From JBFWYO01 sp050186335 (lineage in GTDB: Bacteria; Pseudomonadota; Alphaproteobacteria; Bin65): a DNA stretch of 25,475 nt. Position 1 is the first letter of the stretch; every line of letters begins with the position of its first letter. Location of the stretch: positions 1 to 25,475 of the forward strand of contig JBFWYO010000070.1 in assembly GCA_050186335.1 (NCBI GenBank), in the 5' to 3' direction. Below are positions 15,086-22,907 of this stretch, piece after piece. The notes under the pieces were generated by a model, which ran no database searches, was not told where the DNA came from, and saw only the letters and a list, made by a program, of their open reading frames with translations. The translations under genes were made by a program, and so were the position numbers.

Positions 15086-15943
15086 TCAGGACGCTTCCTG
15101 GCGGGCGAGGGGAATTTCGCGCGGAAAACGCGGCTGCCCGTCGAACCCGAGCAGCGTTGAAATCTTGGCGGCGGCGTTGAGCACCAGCGAAATATAGCGC
15201 GCGCGCAATTCTTCGGTCAGCCGCGCCTCGGGGCCGACCAGGCATAGCGAGGCGGCGACGTTGCCGACATTGTCGAATATCGGTGCTGCGATGGCGACGG
15301 CGCCGACGATGCGTTCGCTGATCGTGATGCTGTAGCCGCGCGCCCGAATACGTTCGAGGTCCGCGCGGATATGTTCGCGCTGCAAGCCGTCAGACACGCC
15401 GCGGAGCACTTCCTCGATCCGCTTCGGGTCGAAGAACGCCAGGATCGCGCGGCCGGAGGCGCCCTGCGTGGTGGGCGCGGTGTGGCCGATCCCGAGGCCG
15501 AGCGACAGCGGCTGCTTGCTGCGCAGTTCCTTGACCGCGATGCGCGTGGTTTCGTTGATCGGCAGATACAGTGCGAGCGTTTCGTCGGTGCGCGCCCACA
15601 GATCGGTCAGGCTTTCCTCGGCGCAACGAGCGACATCGACCTGGGCCAGCCACGCGTCGGCCAGCTTCATCACGTTGTGGGACAGCGAGTAGCGCAGCGG
15701 CTCGCCGCTGCCGTGGACCAGGCCCTGGCGTTCCAGGGTCTGCAGCAAGCGATACAAAGTGGCGCGACTGATCCCGAGTTCGCTTTGCAGCTCGGCCACG
15801 GTCTTGATCGGCGCGCCACGCGTAAAGCCGAACAGAATTGCGATGGCACGTTCGACCGAACGCACGTTGCCTTCGCTGCCATCGGCAGAGTCGGGCTCGG
15901 GAATCGGGTGTTCCATCACGCGGGCACCTATCTCAATTTCCAT
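15086..15943 (-). CDS. IclR-family transcriptional regulator
   Basis: The product of about 285 residues has an N-terminal winged helix (RSVERAIAILFGF, IKTVAELQSELGISRATLYRLLQTLERQGLV, about residues 28-76) and the C-terminal IclR effector domain (LPINETTRIAVKEL, GHTAPTTQGASGRAILAF, and SERIVGAVAIAAPIFDNVGNVAASLCLVGP). IclR proteins often control aromatic catabolism and bind small aromatic or acid ligands. ATG 15943 has a GAGA site about eight bases upstream; ATG 15916 is an alternative, and the frame can only be extended to a TTG at 15991. It is the first gene of the minus-strand oxygenase operon, 39 bases before the next gene, and is divergent from the ABC importer, so it probably regulates itself and both arms. 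Confidence 0.92.
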   Translation of the reverse strand: MEIEIGARVMEHPIPEPDSADGSEGNVRSVERAIAILFGFTRGAPIKTVAELQSELGISRATLYRLLQTLERQGLVHGSGEPLRYSLSHNVMKLADAWLAQVDVARCAEESLTDLWARTDETLALYLPINETTRIAVKELRSKQPLSLGLGIGHTAPTTQGASGRAILAFFDPKRIEEVLRGVSDGLQREHIRADLERIRARGYSITISERIVGAVAIAAPIFDNVGNVAASLCLVGPEARLTEELRARYISLVLNAAAKISTLLGFDGQPRFPREIPLARQEAS

Positions 15944-16008
15944 GACTTTTATCTCAGCAAGAAATACTTGGCAACTATCGTGTTGATTCAATTTATTAGT
16001 TATTCTCG

Positions 16009-16057
16009 AATCATTCCTGTGATTTGAAGCCCAAGAATTCGTTGCGATATTTATAAT
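16009..16057. promoter_or_regulatory. AT-rich divergent control region with palindrome and TATAAT box
   Basis: The gap between the IclR and ABC-importer genes (15944-16141) is markedly AT-rich against its surroundings. It holds a perfect AATCA (16009-16013), six bases, TGATT (16020-16024) inverted repeat, the size of an IclR-type operator, and a perfect TATAAT at 16052-16057 that would start the importer message about 75-80 bases before its ATG. No good -35 is seen at 17 bases (TTGAAG at 16024-16029 is 22 bases away), which fits an activator-dependent promoter. A second, wider repeat TGATTC/GAATCA lies at 15984-15989 and 16008-16013. Confidence 0.5.
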
Positions 16058-16141
16058 TTATGAGACAATAGTTCGTACATTGGACAAGTTGAAAGCGGCG
16101 CGATCCGATATGGGACGGTGCGCCGAACAGGGGAGGCAACA

Positions 16142-17356
16142 ATGAAACGGTTCACGGCACGATTGGCTGTGATCGCCGCGATCGCGGCGGTCGGATCGGG
16201 CGGCACGGCGGCCGCGCAAGAAGCGCTGAAGATTGGCCAGATCAGTTCGCGCAGCGGCGTGTTTGCGATTTTCGGCACGTCCGGCGAGCGCGGCGCGATC
16301 CTCGCGCAAGAGGAGATCAACGCGACCGGCGGCATCCTCGGCCGCAAGGTCGAACTGATCAGCACCGACAGCAAATCGAAACCGGAAGACGCCAGCCGCC
16401 TATTCCGCGAACTCGTGGCGCAGGGAGTGCAAGTCGTCATCGGCACCATCGCCACCGGCGAAGCCCAGGCCGTCAGCACGCTGGCGAAGGAAAACAAGCT
16501 GCCGTTCTTCGCCACGCTCGGTTACGGCCGTTTTCTCACCGAAGAAGCCGGGCACCGTTATTTCTTCCGCCTGATTTCCAACAGTGCCGCGTATTACGGC
16601 CCGATGGTCGATCGCCTGGTCAAGGACGGGCACAAGAAATACTGCACCATCAACAACGATTTCGCGTTCGCCAAAGATCTCAACGCCAGCGTGATGGGCG
16701 ATCTGAAGAAAAAGAGTCCCGGCGTGCAGGTGCTCGACGGCTGCGAATTCTGGGTGCCGCTGGGAACCACGGATTTCTCGACCTATCTGACCGCCATCAT
16801 TTCGAAGAAGCCGGACGTGGTGATGTTCGGTGGCTTGGTCGGGCCAAGCGGCCGCGCGTTCGTGGCGCAGGCCAATCAGTTCGGCTTGTTTCAGCGTTCG
16901 GTCGGCGCGCATCCGGCGCTCGGCTGGCCGGCCAATGCCGTCGGTCTGCGCGAATCAGACATTCCGAAACGCACCATTATCACGGGCGGCGACTACCCGT
17001 ATCCGATCCCCGACACCGCAGCGAGCAAGAAGTTCTACGACGCCTATAAAAAGCGGTGGGGCGAGGAGCCGGTCTCCGAAGGAGCCCACACTTACACCAC
17101 GATGATGTTCATCAAGAAGGCGTTCGAAAAAGCCGGCAAGATCGACCGCGAAGCATTCATGGCGGCGACCGGCAATCTCAGCATCGTGCATCCGTCGATG
17201 GGCGAGATCACGATGCGGCCGTTCGACAATCAGAGCACGGCGGGCGTCTGGGTCGGCTATCTCGGCTGGTCGAAGCAATATAATCGACCGGGCATGGAAG
17301 TCATGACCTACGTGCCGGGCGATAATTATCTGCCGACCGCGGAAGCCAGCAAATAG
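16142..17356 (+). CDS. LIV-type ABC transporter substrate-binding protein
   Basis: The 404-residue product is the periplasmic binding protein of the adjacent branched-chain-type ABC importer. A signal peptide is visible (MKRF, hydrophobic Ala/Val run, cleavage near TAAAQEA). The mature part follows the LivK-like type I fold: LKIGQISSRSGVFAIFG, GAILAQEEINATGGILGRKVELISTD, VVIGTIATGEAQAVSTLA, and a C-terminal lobe with SEGAHTYTTMMFIKKAFEKAGKID. ATG 16142 has AGGGGAGG about five bases upstream. It is first in an operon of five transporter genes. Relatives in proteobacteria bind amino acids, urea, amides or aromatic acids; the neighbouring oxygenase operon favours an aromatic ligand, as inference only. 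Confidence 0.93.
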   Translation: MKRFTARLAVIAAIAAVGSGGTAAAQEALKIGQISSRSGVFAIFGTSGERGAILAQEEINATGGILGRKVELISTDSKSKPEDASRLFRELVAQGVQVVIGTIATGEAQAVSTLAKENKLPFFATLGYGRFLTEEAGHRYFFRLISNSAAYYGPMVDRLVKDGHKKYCTINNDFAFAKDLNASVMGDLKKKSPGVQVLDGCEFWVPLGTTDFSTYLTAIISKKPDVVMFGGLVGPSGRAFVAQANQFGLFQRSVGAHPALGWPANAVGLRESDIPKRTIITGGDYPYPIPDTAASKKFYDAYKKRWGEEPVSEGAHTYTTMMFIKKAFEKAGKIDREAFMAATGNLSIVHPSMGEITMRPFDNQSTAGVWVGYLGWSKQYNRPGMEVMTYVPGDNYLPTAEASK

Positions 17357-17429
17357 CTCCGCAAGGAATAGCGCACCGAACGCTTGTGTTTGGCCCGAGT
17401 CAATCTGGACGGATCGGAGGATAGAGCGC

Positions 17430-18296
17430 GTGTTCGAGTTGCAGATCGTCAGCGGCTTGGTCACGGCCTCTATCCTCTTTCTCCTCGCCTCGGGTTTGTC
17501 GCTGATATTCGGCGTCTGCCACGTCATGAATCTGGCGCACGGGGCGTTCTTCCTGTTCGCCACGTTCCTTGCCTACACCATCACAAATCTGCTGGCGGCA
17601 ACCGTCGTCGGGTTCTGGGTTGCGCTGTTCTTGGCGCCGCTCATCGTTGCGGCCATCGGTGCCGTGGCCGAGGTGACGTTGTTCCGGCGGCTGTATAAGG
17701 CCAATATCCTGTTGCAGGTATTGCCGACCATCGCGCTGATCTTCATCTTCAGCGACGTGATCCGGTTCTTCTGGGGTCTGGAGCCGCTCGCCGTATCGAT
17801 CCCGGACGGCTTCAACTTCCCGATCGAAATTCTTGGTGTGCTCTTCCCGTCCTATTACGCCGTCGTGGTCGCGGCGGGCGCGGTGATGGCGATCGGCATT
17901 TGGATCGTCGTCTTCCGCACCGATTGGGGCCTGCTGATCCGCGCCATCTCGCAGGATCGCGACATGGCCGCGGCGCTCGGCGTCAACGCCAATCGTATTT
18001 TCACCTCGGTTTTCGCGCTCGGCACCGGGCTGGCCGCGGTCGGCGGCGTGCTGTTTGCGCCCATCGGCGGCGCCAATCTCGGCACCGACATGGACATGGT
18101 CGTCGAAGCGTTCGCGGTCGTCGTGGTCGGCGGCTTGGGCAGCATCTGGGGATCGGCGCTGGCGGCATTGTTGATCGGCATGCTCAAGGCATTCGGCATT
18201 CTGGTCATGCCGCAATTCGCATTGGCGTTCGTCTTTGCGCTGATGGTCCTCGTGCTGATCCTGCGGCCGCGCGGCCTGTTCGGAGCGCGCGAATGA
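17430..18296 (+). CDS. livH: LIV-type ABC transporter permease (LivH family)
   Basis: The 288-residue product is one of the two membrane subunits of the importer. It is nearly all hydrophobic helices, with family landmarks GLSLIFGVCHVMNLAHGAFF near residues 23-42, LIRAISQDRDMAAALGVN (the EAA-like loop that contacts the ATPase), and VVVGGLGSIWGSALAALLIG near the end, closing with RPRGLFGARE. It begins at GTG 17430, with GGAGG ten bases upstream; 73 bases separate it from the binding-protein gene. The last codon overlaps the LivM start by four bases (ATGA). Confidence 0.94.
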   Translation: MFELQIVSGLVTASILFLLASGLSLIFGVCHVMNLAHGAFFLFATFLAYTITNLLAATVVGFWVALFLAPLIVAAIGAVAEVTLFRRLYKANILLQVLPTIALIFIFSDVIRFFWGLEPLAVSIPDGFNFPIEILGVLFPSYYAVVVAAGAVMAIGIWIVVFRTDWGLLIRAISQDRDMAAALGVNANRIFTSVFALGTGLAAVGGVLFAPIGGANLGTDMDMVVEAFAVVVVGGLGSIWGSALAALLIGMLKAFGILVMPQFALAFVFALMVLVLILRPRGLFGARE

Positions 18297-19249
18297 GCGC
18301 CGCCGGCTTGGACCCATCGACGAAATGGGCGCGCGCCTCGGCCGTCGTCGCCGGCGTGTTCATTTTGATTATTCCGTTCACCGGCTATTCGCCGCTGATC
18401 ATCGGCGCGATCGACACGTATGTCCTCGCGCTTTTCGTGCTCAGCCTGAATCTGCTGGTCGGCTACGGCGGCATGATTTCGATGGGTCACGCGGCGTTTT
18501 TCGCCGTGGGCGGCTATGCGGCCGGTTTGCTGGCCAAGTTCTATGGCGTGCCGATGTACCTGGCGTTCCCGCTGGCGCCGGTCGCCGCGGGTTTGCTGGC
18601 GTTGGTCATCGGCTTCCTGTCGGTGCGCCTCACGCACGCGTATTTCATCATGCTCACCCTGGCGTTCGCGCAGCTGGTCTACACCGTGCTCTGGAAATGG
18701 AACTCGGTCACCGGCGGCGACGATGGGCTGATCGGCTTTGCGCCGCCCGGGTTCCTGCGCGACAACAACGTGTATTACTATTTCGTCGTCGTCGTCGTCG
18801 GCATATGCGGCTTTGCGCTGTATCGCATCTGCAACTCGCCGTTCGGCCAAATCCTGACCGCGATTCGCGACAATCCGGATCGCACCTCGTTCATCGGCGT
18901 CAACGTGCACGCCAAGCAGCTGGCCGCGTTCGTCATCGCGGGCGCGTTCGCCGGCGTGGCCGGCGCTTTGCAGGCCTATTTCCACCGCGGCATGTTCGTC
19001 AATTCGGCGCATTTCGTGACCTCGGCCGACGCGCTGGTGATCCTGTTGCTGGGCGGCAGCCGCTATTTCATCGGCCCGGTGGTCGGCGCCGTGCTGTTCA
19101 AGATTCTCGTCATCGCGATCCCGAACGTGACGGTCTATTGGCCGTTCTTCCTCGGTCTGGTGATCCTGGCGGTCGCGCTGTTCGTGCCCGACGGCTTGAT
19201 GAAGCTGACCGAACGGCTGAAACCGCGGGTGGCGCGCCATGTCAGATAG
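18293..19249 (+). CDS. livM: LIV-type ABC transporter permease (LivM family)
   Basis: The 318-residue product is the second membrane subunit. Family landmarks are LNLLVGYGGMISMGHAAFFAVGGYAAG around residues 52-78, the coupling loop GQILTAIRDNPDRTSFIGVNV, and ADALVILLLGGSRYFIGPVVGA near the C-terminus, ending in PDGLMKLTERLKPR. ATG 18293 overlaps the LivH stop (ATGA) and has GGAG about eight bases upstream; the frame extends to 17900 but there duplicates LivH. A run of GTC triplets at about 18783-18798 encodes consecutive valines within one helix. The 3' end overlaps LivG by 11 bases. Confidence 0.94.
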   Translation: MSAAGLDPSTKWARASAVVAGVFILIIPFTGYSPLIIGAIDTYVLALFVLSLNLLVGYGGMISMGHAAFFAVGGYAAGLLAKFYGVPMYLAFPLAPVAAGLLALVIGFLSVRLTHAYFIMLTLAFAQLVYTVLWKWNSVTGGDDGLIGFAPPGFLRDNNVYYYFVVVVVGICGFALYRICNSPFGQILTAIRDNPDRTSFIGVNVHAKQLAAFVIAGAFAGVAGALQAYFHRGMFVNSAHFVTSADALVILLLGGSRYFIGPVVGAVLFKILVIAIPNVTVYWPFFLGLVILAVALFVPDGLMKLTERLKPRVARHVR

Positions 19250-20012
19250 TGCCCCCTCAGGCAACGCGCTCGAAGCGCGCAGCCTGCAACGCAGTTTCGG
19301 CGGCATCGTCGCCGTCAACGATGTCAACCTCGCGGTCCCGCGCGGCCAGCTGCGCTGCATCATCGGTCCGAACGGCGCCGGCAAGACGACCCTGTTCAAC
19401 CTGCTGACCGGTCGCGTGCGCACGCAACGCGGCGAAATCCTGTTCGAAGGCAAGGATATCACGCGCCTGGCGCCGCATCGCCGTTGCCGCATCGGTATCG
19501 GCCGCACGTTTCAAATCAATAACGTGTTCCCGGACGCCAGCGTAATCGACAATGTGCGCCTGGCGCTGCTCGCCTATCATCGGCGCACCTGGAACATGTT
19601 CACCCCGGCCAAGACGCTGCTCAACGACGAGATCGACGGCGTCTTGGACATGGTCGGCCTTGCGCAGCAGCGCGATCGGCAGGCCAGCCAAATTTCCTAC
19701 GGCGATCGTCGGCGGCTTGAGCTCGCGATCGCGCTGGCGTGCCGGCCGAGTCTGCTGTTGCTGGATGAGCCTACCTGCGGCATGCCGCTCAGTGATCGGC
19801 CACCGCTGATGGCGCTGATTCAGGAAATCCGGAAGAAGACCGGCATGACCGTGGTGTTGATCGAGCACGACATGGATATCGTGTTCTCGGTCGCCGAACG
19901 GATTAGCGTCATGCATCGCGGCAAATTGATCGCGGACGACACGCCTGCAGCGATCGCGGCCAATCCGCAGGTGCAGGAAGTCTATCTGGGCGAGGATCAC
20001 GGCCGTGCTTGA
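19239..20012 (+). CDS. livG: LIV-type ABC transporter ATPase (LivG family)
   Basis: The 257-residue product is one of two cytoplasmic ATPases powering the importer. Walker A is GPNGAGKTT (43-51), the Q-loop is Q92 in RTFQINNVF, Walker B is LLLLDEP (172-178), and the switch histidine is H210 in VLIEHDMD. The signature motif reads SYGDRRR (153-159), close to the usual LivG form. The D-loop after Walker B is odd: TCGMPLSDRPPLM, where most LivG proteins have AAGLNPTET or similar. All catalytic residues are present, so it should be active. It overlaps LivM by 11 bases and LivF by 8, and lacks a strong ribosome-binding site, so translation is probably coupled. Confidence 0.94.
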   Translation: MSDSAPSGNALEARSLQRSFGGIVAVNDVNLAVPRGQLRCIIGPNGAGKTTLFNLLTGRVRTQRGEILFEGKDITRLAPHRRCRIGIGRTFQINNVFPDASVIDNVRLALLAYHRRTWNMFTPAKTLLNDEIDGVLDMVGLAQQRDRQASQISYGDRRRLELAIALACRPSLLLLDEPTCGMPLSDRPPLMALIQEIRKKTGMTVVLIEHDMDIVFSVAERISVMHRGKLIADDTPAAIAANPQVQEVYLGEDHGRA

Positions 20013-20730
20013 AATCGAAGGTCTGTGCGCCGGCTACGGCCAGGGCGACGTGCTGTTCGATCTCTCCCTGAAGCTGGGCGAGCGGGAAGCCGTGTGCCTG
20101 CTGGGCCGTAACGGCGCCGGCAAGAGCACGACGCTGAAATCGATCATGCAGCTGGTCAAACCGACCGCCGGCAGGATTCGCCTGCGCGGGCAGGATATCG
20201 CGGGTTGGCCGACGCACAAGGTGGCGCTTGCCGGCGTCGGTTACGTGGCCGAGGAACGGCGCATGTTTCCGAAGCTGACGGTCGAGGAAAATCTGCGCGT
20301 GCCGCGCATCGGTGCGGGGCAGGAATCCGCCTGGACGCTCGAGCGGGTATTTCAAGTCTTTCCGGTATTGCACGAACGCCGGCGGCAGAACGCCGGCACG
20401 TTGAGCGGTGGCGAGCAGCAGATGCTGGCGATCGCGCGCACACTGCGCGGCAATCCATCGTTGCTGCTGCTCGACGAACCGTCCGAGGGATTGGCGCCCT
20501 TGATCGTCAAGGAACTGATCCGGCAGATCGGACAGTTGAAAGGCGAGAACCTGACAATTCTGCTGTCGGAACAGAATCTGTCTTTTGCCGAAGCGCTCTG
20601 CGAACGGGTCTACGTGATCGATCGCGGCACCGTGGTCTATGCCGGCACGCTGGCGGCCTTGCGCTCGGACCCCGAACTGCAGCGGAAGTACCTGGCGATC
20701 GGCGGCGAAGCGCAGCCGGTCAAACCTTAG
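20005..20730 (+). CDS. livF: LIV-type ABC transporter ATPase (LivF family)
   Basis: The 241-residue product is the second ATPase. Walker A is GRNGAGKST (34-42), the Q-loop equivalent lies in GYVAEERRMFPKLTVEENL, the signature is LSGGEQQ (133-139), Walker B is LLLLDEP (153-159), and Q190 in LSEQNLSFA replaces the switch histidine, as is normal in LivF. It starts at GTG 20005, with GAGGA eight bases upstream inside LivG. It ends the importer operon; its last four bases overlap the end of the convergent MATE gene, leaving no room for a terminator between them. Confidence 0.94.
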   Translation: MLEIEGLCAGYGQGDVLFDLSLKLGEREAVCLLGRNGAGKSTTLKSIMQLVKPTAGRIRLRGQDIAGWPTHKVALAGVGYVAEERRMFPKLTVEENLRVPRIGAGQESAWTLERVFQVFPVLHERRRQNAGTLSGGEQQMLAIARTLRGNPSLLLLDEPSEGLAPLIVKELIRQIGQLKGENLTILLSEQNLSFAEALCERVYVIDRGTVVYAGTLAALRSDPELQRKYLAIGGEAQPVKP

Positions 20731-22145
20731 ATCGCCATCGCCTGCCGGCGGCTTCGGCGCGGAAACCAAACCCCGCGCGCGATCGCGACCGTCACGGTAA
20801 CGCCGTACAATGTCAGCGCCAACGCCAGCGCGGCGAACAGCCAGCGCAGCGAACCGGTCAGGTACAGTGCCAGCCAGCCGCCGCCGACGGCGACGATCAG
20901 GCGGAGCAGGCCGGCGCCGAGCGGCCAGAACAGTTTGCCGGCGCCTTGCGATGCGAAATAGAGCGCCAGGCCCAACCCAAAAAACCCATAGGTCGGTCCG
21001 ACCCAACGCAGATAGACGCTGCCCGTCTCGATCATGCGCACATCGTCGCCGAACAGGCCGAGCCACGCCTGCGGCCAGATCGCCGCGACGACGCCGATGA
21101 ATTCGCAGGCGACGAAAGCCAGCGCGCCGCCGATCAGCGCAATGCGCAGTGCCCGCGCGCGTTGGCCGGCGCCGATATTGGTGCCGACCATGGCGACCAG
21201 CGGCGCCCCCAGGCCGAACACCAGCGGGATCAGTAGATATTCGAGGCGCGCGCCGGTGCCGTAACCGGCCACCGCATCGGCGCCGCCGGCCGCGCCGACC
21301 AGCGCCGTGGTCAGCGCCACGGTCAACGTGGTCTGCAGCGTGCTGACCGCGCCCACGCTGCCGACGCGCAGAATGTCGCCGAACAGGAAGCGCCGCAGCG
21401 GCACCCATTTGAACTGCACGATCGAGCGGCCGACCCAGACGTACCACGCCAGGATCGCCAGGCTCAGCGCTGTCGTCGCGACGACGGCGAGCCCGGCGCC
21501 GCGCATGCCGAGCGCCGGGATCGGGCCGAACCCCAATATCAGCACAGGCGACAACGGCACCAGCAGGATCACGCCGATACACACCGCCAGCGACGGCACG
21601 AACATGTTGCCGGTGCCGCGGATCACGCTGGCAAGACCGTTGGTCAGCCAAACCAGGATATTGCCGGCGAACACGATGTCGGAGTAGGCGAGCGCGGCCT
21701 CGAGCGCGCCGCCGGTCGCCCCCATGGCGCCGTAGATGGCGCGGCCATAAGCGAGGAACACCCCGGAGAACAGAATGCCCAGCACGACGTTGACGACGAT
21801 GGCGTGCAACACCAGCGCATCAGCGTCGGCGCGCCGGCCAGCGCCGAGCGCACGCGCAATCGACGACGATATGCCGCCGCCGACGGCGCCGGCCGACAGC
21901 ATCTGCATCATCATGAAACCCGGAAACACCAGCGCCATGCCGGCCAACGCGTCGGTGCCCAGGCTCGAAACCCACCAGGTTTCGATCAGTCCGGTCGACG
22001 CCTGCGCCACCATGACCAGCACGTTCGGCCAGGACAGGCGCAGCAGCGTCTTCACGATCGGGCCGGCCAACAGCATCCGCGTGCGCGGGTTGTGATCCTT
22101 GGCCCGCAGATCGCCTTCGGTCGCATCGAGGGGGTTGGGCGGCAT
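20727..22145 (-). CDS. MATE-family multidrug/toxin efflux transporter
   Basis: The 472-residue product is a 12-helix MATE exporter, which expels organic cations or toxic compounds in exchange for protons or sodium. Two homologous halves are visible; the first has RLSWPNVLVMVAQASTGLIETWWVSSLGTDALAGMALVFP (about 35-75) and GGGISSSIARALGAGRRADAD, and the second repeats the pattern with SVGAVSTLQTTLTVALTTALVG and VAMVGTNIGAGQRARALRIA. ATG 22145 has AAAGG eight bases upstream; the frame extends to 22394 but that part overlaps the HxlR gene. It follows HxlR by 22 bases on the same strand, so the two form an operon. Tail-to-tail overlap with LivF is four bases. A likely role is export of toxic aromatic intermediates. 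Confidence 0.93.
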   Translation of the reverse strand: MPPNPLDATEGDLRAKDHNPRTRMLLAGPIVKTLLRLSWPNVLVMVAQASTGLIETWWVSSLGTDALAGMALVFPGFMMMQMLSAGAVGGGISSSIARALGAGRRADADALVLHAIVVNVVLGILFSGVFLAYGRAIYGAMGATGGALEAALAYSDIVFAGNILVWLTNGLASVIRGTGNMFVPSLAVCIGVILLVPLSPVLILGFGPIPALGMRGAGLAVVATTALSLAILAWYVWVGRSIVQFKWVPLRRFLFGDILRVGSVGAVSTLQTTLTVALTTALVGAAGGADAVAGYGTGARLEYLLIPLVFGLGAPLVAMVGTNIGAGQRARALRIALIGGALAFVACEFIGVVAAIWPQAWLGLFGDDVRMIETGSVYLRWVGPTYGFFGLGLALYFASQGAGKLFWPLGAGLLRLIVAVGGGWLALYLTGSLRWLFAALALALTLYGVTVTVAIARGVWFPRRSRRQAMAI

Positions 22146-22167
22146 AGGCCGGCCTTTCGCGATCGGA

Positions 22168-22722
22168 TCAGGTTGCGTGGCGTTTGCGGCGCGTGCGTCT
22201 GGCGGGCGCCGACGGCGACGCGAACGGCATTGCGACACAGCCCTCGGCGAATGCCAGGCGGTGCCGCATGCGATCGCCCGCGGCCGGACCCGGCGCGTAC
22301 CTGAAACTCGACGCCGCGATCGGCTGTCCGCTGGCTTTGTCGACCAGGATAGGTTCGGCCGTGCGACCGGTCGTGCGATCGACCAGCAACACACTCGGGC
22401 CTTCCGGCGCGAAGTGCTTGTTGCCCCAGGCCAGCAGGGCGATCAGCACCGGCCGGAAGTCGCGACCGCGTGCGGTCGGCACGTACTCGTCGCGCGGCGG
22501 ATGCTCGCTGTATCGCCGGCGTTCGAGCAGGCCGCCCTCAACCAGCGCGCTCAGGCGCCGCGCCAACATGTTGGGCGCGATATCCAGGCTCTTCTGGAAT
22601 TCGTCGAAGCGCGTCAGACCATGCAGCGCGTCGCGCAGAATCAGGATGCTCCACCATTCGCCGACGCGCTCGAGGCTGCGGGCGATCGGGCATTGCATGT
22701 TGCCGAAACTTTTCCGTTGCAT
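22168..22722 (-). CDS. HxlR-family transcriptional regulator
   Basis: The 184-residue product has the HxlR winged helix at its N-terminus: CPIARSLERVGEWWSILILRDALHGLTRFDEFQKSLDIAPNMLARRLSALVEGGLLERR (about 11-70), followed by the wing and YVPTARGRDFRPVLIALLAWGNKH. C11 in the MQCPIA motif is the conserved cysteine through which several HxlR proteins sense quinones and other electrophiles. The C-terminal 60 or so residues are longer than in the short members of the family and end in a basic Arg/Ala-rich tail. ATG 22722 is well placed; AGG about nine bases upstream is a modest ribosome-binding site. It heads an operon with the MATE exporter and faces a strong inverted repeat at 22738-22764. Confidence 0.92.
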   Translation of the reverse strand: MQRKSFGNMQCPIARSLERVGEWWSILILRDALHGLTRFDEFQKSLDIAPNMLARRLSALVEGGLLERRRYSEHPPRDEYVPTARGRDFRPVLIALLAWGNKHFAPEGPSVLLVDRTTGRTAEPILVDKASGQPIAASSFRYAPGPAAGDRMRHRLAFAEGCVAMPFASPSAPARRTRRKRHAT

Positions 22723-22737
22723 GGCGGAGACCTAGGC

Positions 22738-22764
22738 TAGTGACTTTCATTATGCAAGTCACTA
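22738..22764. promoter_or_regulatory. 27-bp inverted repeat, probable HxlR operator
   Basis: TAGTGACTT (22738-22746) and AAGTCACTA (22756-22764) pair perfectly over nine bases with a nine-base spacer. It starts 16 bases before the HxlR ATG. The spacer contains a minus-strand CATAAT (22749-22754), a good -10, so a bound dimer would cover the hxlR-MATE promoter. A regulator with this layout normally represses itself and its exporter. The repeat is seen directly; assignment to HxlR is inferred from position and family habit. Confidence 0.72.
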
Positions 22765-22907
22765 ATTTGCGATGGCAGGTCTGCAAGCGCCGAACGAGCC
22801 TCGCCGCGGCAGAATCCGTGCCGCATGATGCGGCGGTCTGCGGGTTACGCTCCGGCCGCGCCGGCGCGGCGCGTTCGGCCCCTAACACGGAGATTTCGCG
22901 CCGCAAT

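Noticed and set aside
18783..18798. GTC triplet run in livM as a possible phase-variation repeat
   Set aside because: Triplet slippage would only change the number of valines in a membrane helix and would not shift the frame; the repeat is short.
17855..19507. Minus-strand open frame of 550 codons opposite LivH, LivM and LivG
   Set aside because: Its translation is rich in Asp, Arg, Gln and His with no domain pattern, and it covers three overlapping transporter genes. It is an antisense shadow.
19909..21651. Minus-strand open frame of 580 codons across LivF and the MATE gene
   Set aside because: It lies in a different frame from the MATE gene and runs antisense through LivF; no family signature is seen.
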